From: Alligator mississippiensis
Taxonomy: Eukaryota; Chordata; Crocodylia; Alligatoridae
Reading direction: 5' to 3'
DNA length: 64,000 bases
Assembly (NCBI RefSeq): GCF_030867095.1
Contig: NC_081835.1
Span: 38,547,892-38,611,891, forward strand
The notes under the pieces were generated by a model. That model did not search any database and was not told the DNA's origin. It saw only the letters and a program-made list of their open reading frames with translations. Below, one piece after another: positions 11,401-23,400 of this stretch. The stretch's first letter is position 1, and each line of letters starts with the position of its first letter. A program made the position numbers and the translations under genes.

Positions 11401-14400
11401 AGATAAAATTCCTTGGGGGGGTGAGAGGAGTTTTCTCTTCCTTCCGGTGCGCACCTGGAAACTACAAGTACATACCCCAAGCAGTGGCCTAGTGATTTCT
11501 GTAAATAGAAACCTGGAAACCTGCCAGGAGTTAGGAGTTATGTATAGGCAAGTTGCGTCTTAAAAGTGTCGCTGTATCCAGTCTCTGTAAAGACTCAAGT
11601 TGCTTTTGTTTGCTCAAAGTGTATTCTGACTTCTACGTCCATCTCCCCCTGCCCCTCACCCCCCGCTCAATAAAGGTATCTGGTTATATCCTACATCTTT
11701 GGGCACTGAGAAAAGGAGAGGCCTTCCACCCCCTGCCTACCCAGCAAAATTTGTCTTTTTATTTTCCTTCAGTTCTTCCTGATGCTATCTTGGGTGCTTC
11801 TTTGAGCCCAAAGCATCCCAGAAATATTACTGTGGGCAAAGCACCCCCTAGGTTCGCGGGGTCTGTGTGCCCCAGGCTGCACAAAGCCTAGCCAGAGATC
11901 AGTGGTGGCAACGTTACCCCTAGGCTTGCAGGGGTTCTCCAGGAAGCGAGACAACCAGCTAGGCTCCCCGAGGGAGACCTTTGAAGCGAGGTTTTGGGCC
12001 TGGCATAGTGATGTGGGTGTCTCTGCATAGTAGCACCCCCTATTGTGCGACCACATGATCAGGATATATCTCTTAAATGATTGGCAGCTCAGAATCATAC
12101 CAACTTGCTTTTAGACTTTGTAGAAAATTTCTCCTTAGCTTTTAGAGAAAATGTAGCATATGTTCAGGATGAACCAGTTGAGCCAAGCAAAGTTATGGGA
12201 TTTGGGGCCAAAAGCTGTCATAATGGATTTTGCTGCATTCTTAATTATGGCGACTATCATCTCAGCATGATGCCAGCATATGCTCATGAAGAGGATATTA
12301 AAGTAAACTTTCCATATTCCATATAATATTCTTACACTTATTTTTCTGGTTTTCCTTTTGCAGTCTGATGTTTGGGCTTTAGGATGTTGTGTTTATGAAA
12401 TGGCCACACTGAAGCATGCCTTCAATGCTAAAGACATGAACTCTCTCGTTTATCAAATTATTGAAGGAAAGGTAAAAGTTGATCTTAAGCTGTTTGGTGA
12501 AAATATTTTGGAAAAAATACTACGATTACATTCTTAACTTTAGAACTATAGATTCAAAACTTGTAGTCCATTGTTATATCTGGAATTTGAGAGAATTAAT
12601 TTTAGTCAAAAATGAATTTTACCTCCTTTTTGGAACACGAGGTGGAAACAAAAACGAAATGTTGTCATGTTCATTCTAATGTCATGTGTAGTACACTTAT
12701 CTACTGATGAAGTGGTAGATACAGAAAACATATTTTAGTTTGAAGGTATCAAAGTTTCTTTATTTTCACCTTTGTAGGAAATGGGTCATTTCAATTTCTA
12801 CAGACTGGAGGAAGTTAGAGGTGGGGAGGCAAGGGGTAGGGGGCAAGTGGCAGGCAGGGAGGGCAAGTGGCAGGGATTTGGCCCTCAACCCCACTGCTGC
12901 TTTCTCTGCCACAGCAATGAGAAGATCAATTTAACATGACCTTCGACAATATATAATTGTCCATGTACATAATCTGATTATTTGGGAGGCTATCTTAACT
13001 TTGAAGCAATCTTGGATTTGGGTAAATATGGTAAATCGTGATCTTCAACTATGACAAATTATGTGTTTGGGGGTGGGGAGGGGGAAATGAAGGCCCCTGT
13101 GATAAAATTCTAGTTAGCAAATCTTAGAAAGCATAGTTGAACAGCTTTGAATATCTTTCTTGAAATGTGATGAATATATATTAACATAGAACTTTCTTCT
13201 TCATATGTATATGCAATATTAATGTTTTGTTCATAGCTTCTAAGAAAAATTTAGGAGGAATCTTGTGCAAAATCTTTAGGTGTTCTGGGTTCCATTAAGG
13301 AAGATACTTAAGCTATCAATAAGCATGCAAGCAGTGTCATTGATCTTGGTAGGACTACTCCCTGTACTTAGAACCTAGCCAAATCAGTTCCATAGTGATT
13401 AAATGGTGCAATACTTGCTCCTCTAGATAAATCTATTCAATGTTTTTGTTTGCTGAATGTTGGTGGCATGATCTGAATGTCTGAAGCATTCATCAGATTT
13501 CATATTGAGAGGATAGCAGTCCATTTATTACTATAATATCACAGTTATCCTTTAATTTTTTTTTATAGTTGCCACCAATGCCAAAGGATTATAGCCCACA
13601 ACTAGTAGAGCTGATACGAACTATGCTTAGGAAAAAGCCTGAGGAAAGACCCAGCGTGAAGAACATACTAAGGCAGCCTTATATCAAACACCAAATCGCT
13701 TTGTTTTTGGAAGCCACAAAAGTGTAAGATGTTTTCTAATTGTTCGTAAAGGAAAATACAATCGATGTTTCTTCTATTACACAACAAAAAGCCATATTAT
13801 TTGTTAAAACAAACACAGCCATTGTTTGTCTTAAAGTAATGATGTGATGATTCTTTGGTTCCTGTCAATCAGTAACTTTAGAAGGTTAAAATTTGTGAAG
13901 AAGATAATATCAGAACTAGGAGTCTGAGTCTGCAGTGACTTGCCCAAGATTAATCTCTTTGATCCTCAGTTTTCCCCATCAGTAAAATGGTCATAAAACT
14001 CACTTAACTGGGAGATTGCCACAGTTAAATTCATTAAGCCCTGCCATCCTCAAAAGATAAGGAAAAAGATTTTACTTGTGGATGTAAAGAATTCAAAAGT
14101 GATCAATGTCCTGCAGACTGTTCCTTGATTAACAGTTTTATGAAAATGAACAGAAAATGAAAGGTCAACTTTTGATTGTTGAAAACTGGAGAATGCCACT
14201 GTAACTGTGTAACTGATAAAGTAACACTAGCAAATTGCCCGTCATGAATGAGGGGGAAGCGGGGCAGGCGGGGACAGAGTGCCACCACCGAGTGCCCTGC
14301 GGTGCTAACACTGTGCCTTCGGCCCCGTGTGCCTCCCCCATCCCTTGCTGCTCCACCCCGCGCCTCTGCCAGCTGCCACATACAGTGGGGAAGGGAGCTT

Positions 14401-17400
14401 GCACAGCTGCTGACACCTGGTGGCACACAATGTGCCCCCGCTCCCTGCCTCCTCTCCCCCTCTCCTCTCTCTCTCCCAACCACCGCCTCCCCCTCTCTGC
14501 CAGCTGTTGGCGGCGGCGGCAGCAGCAGCAGCGGGGAGGGAGGTGCAGCGGGGGGAGCTGCCACTGGAACCCCCCTCCCCCTCCCTGCCAGCTGTTGTTG
14601 GGGGGGGAGGGGGAGGAGGCAGCACGACGGCTCCCTCACTCGCTCACCCCCTCTGTCCATAATGCACCGGGCCTTCACAGCCAATCGGTGCGCACCCCCT
14701 TGGTGGTGCATGCACACTTGGCCCCGAGCATTATGGACGGACAGATTGACAGGCAGACTAAGGCTTTTATTGTATTAGAATAGAAGCTGTGATGTAGAAG
14801 ACCTGGATTGGAGAATAGTCATGAGAGGTCAGCACTGGAAAAGTTGAAATCTCTTGTGACTATGAAGTGCAAAAATCTAGAACTCTTGGTTCAGAGATGA
14901 TACCTTTTATTAGAACAACTGAGAAATTGCAAAAAAAATCTTTTTCTGCAAGCTTTCAGGCTCATGCCCTTCATCAGGCTCAGGGAAGGTAAAAGATGGT
15001 AAAATGTCCCCATATGTAGGAAATAAACTTCATTTTTGCACAGAGGAAGCAGAAGCTGGATATCTGTTCCTCTGGGTCCATCAGAGTGTCTTCGTAGCGT
15101 GCTCTTTGTTATGCAGATCAAGCAGGATTCCTTGCCTGTTGGTGTCAGATGGCACGCAGGGAGGTACAGACATTTTTCTTGTTCAGTAGTGAAATTTATA
15201 ATCCAAAATCGGCTAAAATTCAGCATCTTCCATGTTTCAGGGGTGTATTTGGTAGCCGTGTTGGTCTGAGACAAAAAGAAATGCAAAAATCTAGAACTCT
15301 TGGTTCAGAGATGATACCTTTTATTAGACCAACTGAGAAATTGCAAAAATGTTATCTTTTTCTGCATGGCTACCAAATACATCCTTGTAACAGTGATGCA
15401 CTTGGGTTGTGGGGTAGAGAGAAGACAGCTGTATGAGCACTACCCTTCTACTGAATCTAAGATCTGTTTCTGAAGGGCTTGTTTGCTCATCTTTTTCACT
15501 TGGAGGAAGAGCATCATGGGTAGAGCATCATAAGGAAGAATGAGAGAATAGCTTTCAGACTGGAACATATAAAATCTTGCACAGGCTGATGCCAGGCAGT
15601 GAAAGAAAGTGGAGAAGCTTTAATTGGGAAGGAAGATTCTGAACATAAAGAAACGTTCCCCCAAACATTGCATTTGCCCAGTTCAAGTACCTATGCCTTT
15701 AAAAAGAAAAGAATCCCCCACTACTTTTCCCCTGTTGAATCTTTTAGAATGAACAAATAAGGTCAGAGAATAAGGAGATCATGAACTTGAAAGTAATAGC
15801 AAAAAATGAAATGGTTCACTGAAATTTGAAAAAATCATAAATCATCTGATTAATGAATTATCTGTACAAATTCCAATTTGCATAGCAAACCTGTGATCAA
15901 GATCGTCTGTAAAGTGAGATAAAGAGGACAACCAATAAATACCAATAAAAGAACAGATAATCAAATATAAATGAAGATATAACGGTGCTAAGCTCATTTA
16001 ATCATCATTTGAAATTGCCAAAGACAAATTCCTTTTCACTTTTTTGTACCCGGCTGTTGGGCAAAATAGTTAAATGTAACATTTTCTCTTCATCATACTT
16101 GAATTAGCTACTTGATTAGTCCCCAATATGAGCCAACAGGGCAATAAAGTTTATGGCCAAATATTGCACCTAGAGAGAAAGGCCATAAATTATTATGAAA
16201 TCAGAATGGTAGCATTTAAATTAATGGTGTATATTTGAAAATAACAATACTAGACACAAAACTGGAAAATAATGCTAGTGAAATTTTAAATTTTTATAAT
16301 AAAATATTATACATTTATGATATCTTTATAATTTGGGTTTTGAAACTGGATATTTAATGAGGGAATCTAAACACAATCTTTTTTTTGCCATTTTCTTTAA
16401 AGAAAAGCAGCCAAAACTCATAGGAAGATGGCTGATCCTAAACCCAAAAGTCCTGCTGTGGTTTTGTTGAAGGTGGACTATAGTAAGGATAATAGTGTAC
16501 CACAAAGACATTCCTCTGAGCAAGCCAGGAAATACAAAGCTGTAAGTTACTTTTTTTGTAATTGATTCCGCTTAGTTTTTTTTAAGAGCATATTTTTAAA
16601 TATTCAGTTCCATGATATAAAATATTTTATGAAAAACACTTTGGCTGTGTCCAGACAAGTGAACATGTGCCAGATTTGCAGTGTGGACTCTAAATTTGAT
16701 ACCAGGAAATCCCAGCATCAAGAAAATACATGCTGAAAAAAAAGATGCTGAGGGCATGCTCCTGGAGCTTGCCCTTAACTAACCAGAGGCTGGGTCCTCC
16801 AGAAAGATGCTCTGGCACTTGGCCAGAGCATCTCTATGTGTTTCCCCTTCCCTGGCTGCTCCAGCACACTGCCTCAGCCTGCTGGGGCAAATAGGAGTGG
16901 GGCAAGGCTGCAGCGGTCAATCAGACCCAGGCCCTGTCCCCGGCAAGTAAGGATGTGGGTGTGGGGGGACTGTTTCGGGGGGGGGGGAGTGACTGCTCAG
17001 GAGGGGTGGGTCCCCCCTGCACAGCACACGGCTGCCCCCCCCCCAGCAGCAGCCATCAGAGTGCTCAGGGCCCACTACTGGCAGAGCCCTCCAGTGGTGC
17101 AGTGCAGCCCTGGCCACGGAACCTGGTATCGCCTGGCCACGTGGCATAGGCCTAGCGTGGGCTGGCCAGGGGGCATGAGCCATTGGGTATGACTGGGCTG
17201 CCCTTGATGTCACCTGGGGTCCTGGCACCACGTGCAAGAGCCAGGCATTAGGCTGGTCTAGGTCCTGCTTCCATGGAGCTGGCCTGACCTGATGGGTTAT
17301 GGGACACTTGGAGAAAAGACCTGGTCCTGCCTGGCACACGGCTCTTGCATATGGTGCCAGGACCCCAGGTGACAGCAAGAGCAGCCTGGTCCTCCCTGAA

Positions 17401-20400
17401 AGTGTAGGCTCCCCAGCTGGCCCACACTGGGCCAGGCCTGCACCATATGGCATAGGCAGTGCCAGGTCCCAGGCAGCTAGGGCCATACTTCTCTGCGTGG
17501 GGGGCTTTCCCAGTAGTGAGCCCTGAGCACTCTGACAGCTGCTGACCCACTCCCCTGAGCAGTCCTCCCCACCCCCATAAGCCCCATACCCCCCACAAAC
17601 CCTATACTCACCCATACTCACTAAACCCTATACTCACTACACCTACCTCCCATACTCCTTCCCTTTTCCCCCCCCGTGCCCCCCTGCACAAATCTCACAC
17701 CCTGCAAGCCCAGTCGGCCAAACAGGATGGGACAGGATTTGCTAGCAGGAGCTGTGGCTGCAGGGACAACTGCAACACTGCAGTCTTGCCCCGTCTCAGT
17801 ACTGGTGAGGGCACATGTGGCCCCAGCCTAGGGGGGGGGTCCTGGTCCTGAGAATCCTGTCTCCCCGAGATCATCGGGTGGGGGGGCTCCACTACCGGAC
17901 CTGCCTTTGGGTCAGCCTCAACCTCGGCCTCGGTGCATGTGATCTCAGGGGGTAGGCCCTGGCCAGCAGAGTGAGGGGCTTCCTTCATGGGTGTCTCAGC
18001 CGCCAGCGGGAGGGCTCAGGATTGAGAGTGGTCGGGGGTAAAAAGGTAAGAAAGGTTTATTGACCTAACAAACACACAGCTACACATAATATAACAAGAC
18101 AACAATGATAGACGATAACAATTCGCTTTGGCAACTTATCGAGGGGTACCAGGAAGGACCCTGATATTCAGTCCTCGGTCTCCTCGAGATCTACGGGCCT
18201 ACTGAATCTAGGTCAGCAGCTAATTTCTAAATTAGCAGCTTCTCTTACAGTGCTGCATCTTCCTTCTGATAATTTCCGGATGCGCTAGCCAATTTATAAC
18301 TTCTGAGCTAAGCTGTGGACTCACAGCTACTCACTATGAACTTTCCTTATGACTGACCAATAGCAGTACAAGCCTTTGCATTTTTCTGATAAGGTGAATT
18401 TTAACTGTGCTACTACATACAAGGCCTCACTACTTTCAAGGCCTCACTAATCTTTTACTTTAACTAAACTCTTAGCGGCAACATGCAGCTCCATACATAA
18501 ACAAACAATAAAAAACACCTGGTCTAATCCTCACAGAGCGTTCAGCAAGCACCTTAGACACAGGTTTCAGCTGTCACACACGGGCTTATGCTCGGGACTG
18601 TTTAGCAGCCCCGAAACATCCTCCACTGGGATTACCCATTTTATCTTTCCTGGGGATGGGGTGTTGGGTGCAGCTAGGGAGGCCCCCAGAAGCTGGGTTG
18701 CTCTTTCCCCCATGTGGTAGTCTTGGGAGGGAGGTGGGCCTCCAATTCAGAAGGCTCCAGCTATGTTTGGGCCTCCCTATTGGCTTTGTGCCTGGAGGGG
18801 GGACCTGCACCCACTCAGTCATGGGGTGGTCCTTGGGTGGACAGGCTCTGGTAGGAGAAAGTGAGGGTTAGGGAGCCAGTTACAGCAGGGGCATGGCTAG
18901 GGGCGGATGTGGCCTGCTCCCTCTCTCCGCTTGGCTGCTGCCTTCTCTTTGGGACTCTGCCAAACTTGGTTAGGGTGCAAGGTCCCTGTAGCTCACAGGG
19001 GGGCTGGAGTGCTGGGGGCCTGAGGGGAGAGGGGTGCCAGTGGCAGGGGCACCCCTCTTGCAGTGGGACCTGCCAATGTCTTCCCTGCCTGGCCCATGGG
19101 GCACTCATGACACAAGTGCCCCGGGGCACGGCACCAGAAGCACCATAGGTCTCCCAACATATAGAAGACCCTCACCAGGGCCCCCTTAAAAGGAATCACA
19201 AGGCACCATTTGGCCTCCAGTTGCACTCCTGCTGCCAGCTGAATTATGACCTGGCAGCGGAAAGAGCACATGTGGCAGAGGCCAGGGTCTTGGCACCTCA
19301 GCGAGAGAGCCACCACCTGAGAGGGAGAACCCTCCACAGGGTTTACAGTTGGTGGAGCAGGGCCCAATTAGGGATATAGGATGGAATGAAGCTGAGGACC
19401 ACCCGGGTCCCCAGCTCTTCAAGGAGCTTGATGGGGACGTACTTGCCCTCCACCACAAGCCCCCTCTCCACTGTCTTTTGTGTGGTGGCCTCCAAAGCAA
19501 GGAAAAAACCCTCTTGCCATGACAGCGGGAGGCTGCCACGATCTTGAGGGGCCTCCACCATCCAAGCCAGGGCCTGTACCCAGATCTCACAGCGCAGGTT
19601 CTCCTGCTCGGGTAGTTGGAACTTCACCCTGTGCCTATGGGCGAGTGCCAGAAAGGAGGCCCTGCCACCCAAGCTGGGTCAGCAGTGGAGGGTCCAGGCC
19701 CCATGGCTGCGGGTCACCCTGCAGTTGCCTGTGCATAATTGTGGTCCCCCTGCTTTGGAGATTGCATTGGTGGGGCCAGGGCAAGGGACAGGGCCAGGCT
19801 GAGTGGGTATGCTGGCTGGTGTAGCGCACCTGGTCCTCTCAGGCACCAGTGGTCTAGGATTGGGTGCAGGGCCCTTGCCATTCCCATCCATAGCTGTGGA
19901 GGAGCCCTTCCCACTGCCCTTGCCCTGGGTCCCTGATGGTGGCGGGAGGCTTGGAAACCTCTTCAAAGGGTCTGCCCAGGGGAGACCTCCTGGCCCTGCT
20001 GGCTCCCTGCTAGAGTCCTGCTTGCCCCTGCAGCGGTGGTCACAGGCTTGCCTGCCTCCGGACGGGGTTGGTTGGACTCTGCCCCCAGGGTGAGGGTTGT
20101 AGGGAAATGCAGCCCCTCAGGAGCCTGGCTGGAATCTGCCCCCATAGTGGGGGCTGCGGAAAGTTCTGTGGCAGCATCTGCTCCTCCAGAAGTCTCCTGC
20201 TCTGCCATTGCTTCACTTAAGGGAGGGGGAAACCAATAAAGGAAAACAAAAAATACAGCAGGGATAATGAATTCAATAGGGGCAGGCTGGAGTTGTGTGG
20301 GAAGTGAGTGGAGGGAAAGGGGAAAGGGGGCTGAAGCTTACTGAGCTACAGCCCCACGGGAAACCAGGCAGGCTATGCTGGGGAAGGTGGGGGAGGGGGA

Positions 20401-23400
20401 CACACACACACAAGGGCTGGGGAGACTCGAGCTGGCTTACTCAGCCACACAAACACCAGGCAGCTCACATAGCCTCACATTACACTGTTGGAATCCCTCA
20501 CGTCCTCCAACTTCTTACTCAGCCGGGTGACCTTTTCCCGGAGCTGGGCATTCTCTTCAGCCCCTAACCGCAGGCACATGGCCAGCAGCCATGACAGGCA
20601 CCCCTTCTTGGGTTTACCCCGGGCGGCAGCGTCAAACCTAGCCCAGTAATCGGGTATGGTTCCCAGGTCCACAGGACTTACCACACAAGGGCAAAACATA
20701 CAGGGGAGGCTGCTGAGGCAGGTGTAAAAAGATGGCTGGAGTATTGGAGGGGCTTTGTTTGTTGAAGCTCAGTCCAGGAGCCCCTCAGGCCTCCAGCCAG
20801 GCACTTGACAGCCGGCAGGAAACAAAGCACAGGATCAGATGCAGTAAGGCATCTGTCAGTGAGTGCAGGAGCAAACAGTCAATTAGGGAAGTTATCCAGT
20901 GCAGGTGCGGTGCAAGGTGATGCAGTGGAGAATCCCCCTCTCTCCTGAGAGGGGACAGCAGCAGTATAGGTGGCAGCAGCAGCTGTGGCAGCAGCCGTCC
21001 AGGTCAGCCACTCAAGGCATGCTTCTGGTGAAAGGGAAGGTGAAGGTTGGGGGGCTGGGAAGGGGGCAAGGGATGGCCTGTTGAGGCAGCTGGGGCAGGC
21101 AAGGCACCCTTAGGTGCTGGCAGTGATGGTGGGGGGGAGGTACCCACAGGCAGTGCAGGCCCCCTCCCCAGGCTGTCTCTTTACCACGGTTTGGTGGCAG
21201 GCTGGGCAGCAGACCAGAACAGGAGTGCAGAAGCTGGGGTGAGGTGCAGTGCAATGCGGTTGCCCTTCCTCCCCCAAGTGGGGTGGGCAGTGGCATGTGG
21301 TGTGCTGCAGAGGACCCCCCCCCCCCCCGGTGAGGGTGGGGGGTGGCAACAGCAGCAGCCCAAGGCAGGAAGGGGCACGGCCAACTTTGCCTCAAAAGCT
21401 CCTGAGAGCAAGCCAACAGCAGCAGTAGCCAGAGGCAGGAAGGGGCATGGCCATCTTCACCTCAGAAGCTCCTAAGAGCAAGCTAGCAGTAGCAGCAGAA
21501 GCAACACCAGCAGCAGCCTGGGACAGGAAGGGGCATGGCCAGCTTCCTCCCAGAAGCTCCTGAGGGCAAGTAGCCCTGAGCTGCTTGCTAAGGCAGCTTT
21601 GTATACTGCTGGGGCCAGCATAGGTGCTGGCTCCAGCCTCTAGCTCCCCATGGCTGAAGGCTCAGGAGAACCTGGGCAGGGTCAGTTTGCCCCAAATGGT
21701 ACAACTTGCCTCACACCAAAGTGCATGTTCAGGCGTGTGCTGAGGCACAAATCTCCGGCACAAAATTGTGTTGCTGCTGTTTGAGCTGATGCAAGCACAT
21801 GTGCCTGCATGTGTGGATACACCCTTAGAGTTTTCTTAAGAACATAAAGCAGTTAAGCACTTTGTTAACTATGTACAGAGGTAGAGGGGAATTGTATTTT
21901 GATAAAGCCAAAGCTAAGACATCAGCTAAGGGTAAAAATATCATTAGCATTTTTCTTTGAAGATGCAGATCTGTTGTGTGGAGTTGTTAAGTGTTACTGT
22001 ACGCAGGCTACCGAGCTTGTATATGTTGTGGTGTTTTGTGACACTGTGTACGTAGTAGAGTATCTGACATTACTGCCCAGACTGAAGTATAGGCAAATAT
22101 TTGGAAAGCATATGTAAACAGTTGGGGAAAAAACTACTGAAGTCTGACTGGAAAATCAGTCAGAGAAAAACTGCTTATTAACAGAAAAGAATACTTTGAA
22201 AACAGGTATACTCTCAAAGATTAATAACATTCTGTGCTGTTCATTTTTTGCATTGTCTGTTGGTGTGAGTTTTAAGATCCTTTCTAATATTGAAACATTA
22301 GATGTATTTAGTTTATTATGTCCTTGAGAACTACTAGAGCCCTGTTTGCCACTCTTATGGTAAGCTAGAAGGACTTCTGGTTTGTAGTCATGAGTGCAGT
22401 GTGAGTTAGTGACTTATGCTAGCCACAGTCTCTATAATAAATTGCTTGTCAAGATGTGAAATGTCATACCTTTTTTTCAAAAGACTATTCTTATGAAAGT
22501 TTTTATTTATAGCACATTCTAAGTGGGTGCATCCAGGGATGTCTCACTTACTCGTGCCTCCACTTCTAGATTGCCTCCCACTCTCCTGCCATGCCTTCAC
22601 GTTTTCAAAAATTGAAACGAAAAAAGGGAGTTGAGGTGTTATCCAAAATCAGTGGTATTACTTGAGGGCAGAGATTTTCTTCACAGGGCTCCTCCTCCCC
22701 TACACCCTGTGCCTTGCCACTCCCAGTTGGATCTTGGTTAAGGTCTTGTAACATCCACCTGTACTCTGCATCTTCAGTCCTGTCCTCTCAATTTCCTAAG
22801 TTTACTTATTATTGGTAACCCATGGCCTCCAAAGTACCTGGGGTTAAGACTCCTTTTTTACTAATTTATGGCTCCCTGGCTTATTGCTCTTAATTTTATA
22901 AATCCCATGATTCCTCAGTTAACCGTCTGTCATATATCAATTTATTAACTCAATCAGTTACAATCCTTACCACTTAATGACTGGTTTATAGTTCGCTGGC
23001 TCATTAACTTAATCAATGATCCTTGTAATTCAGTGCTTAGTAGTCTGTTCCCCATTGGGACCTTAACTCAATCAATGATCCTCGTATACCTTATCAATTA
23101 ATAATTATATAGCCTGTGGCTCCTTGGTGCACTCGCCTATCTTCTGGGGAAAGCTTAGCCCATCTTCACCGGTCTCATTTCAATCACCGGTTCCACCTAT
23201 TCTCTCTGGCTGCAGCCTGGCAGTGGGACTTCTTAGCCCTGACCCTGGCTTTGAGTTCAGCTCTGGCTCCGGTTTCGGGTCTGACTCCAGCTCTGGTTCT
23301 ATCTCCATTTCTGGCTCCGGCTCTGGGTTCGCCTCTGGCTCCGTGCCTCTATCTGGCTCGTATGGTACTTGAACTTCACATGCCTGTCCCTCTCCATGGA

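Larger units (their letters stand above)
13724..16402 (+). other. NEK4 intron 5
   Basis: Contains a CpG- and repeat-rich block at 14215-14790 and Penelope-tail copies at 14868-15380, listed separately. The remainder is AT-rich with no recognised feature. Confidence 0.5.
16645..21825. mobile_element. Large GC-rich block with weak inverted termini
   Basis: GC-rich, CpG-containing sequence embedded in an AT-rich intron. The left edge TGTGTCCAGACAAGTGAACA (16648-16667) resembles the reverse complement of the right edge (TGTATCCACACATGCAGGCA), the pattern of a DNA transposon terminal inverted repeat. No clean flanking duplication was found. Inside are an LTR-like segment (about 18000-18580) and gag/ORF1-like minus-strand fossils (18990-20700). 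Whether this is one composite element or several neighbours cannot be decided by eye. Confidence 0.4.

Noticed and set aside
14103-14783. Several overlapping open frames of 80-204 codons on both strands
   Set aside because: All lie in one GC-rich, low-complexity block with trinucleotide runs, have no recognisable domain and no consistent splice or start context. They are composition artefacts.
16836-17988. Pro/Gly/Ala-rich frames up to 234 codons on the minus strand
   Set aside because: GC-rich repeat interior, no homology, frames open on both strands at once.
20899-21475. Glycine- and proline-rich frames near 21 kb
   Set aside because: Driven by a CAG/GGC-rich and C-run-rich composition; no domain and no conservation signal that I can see.
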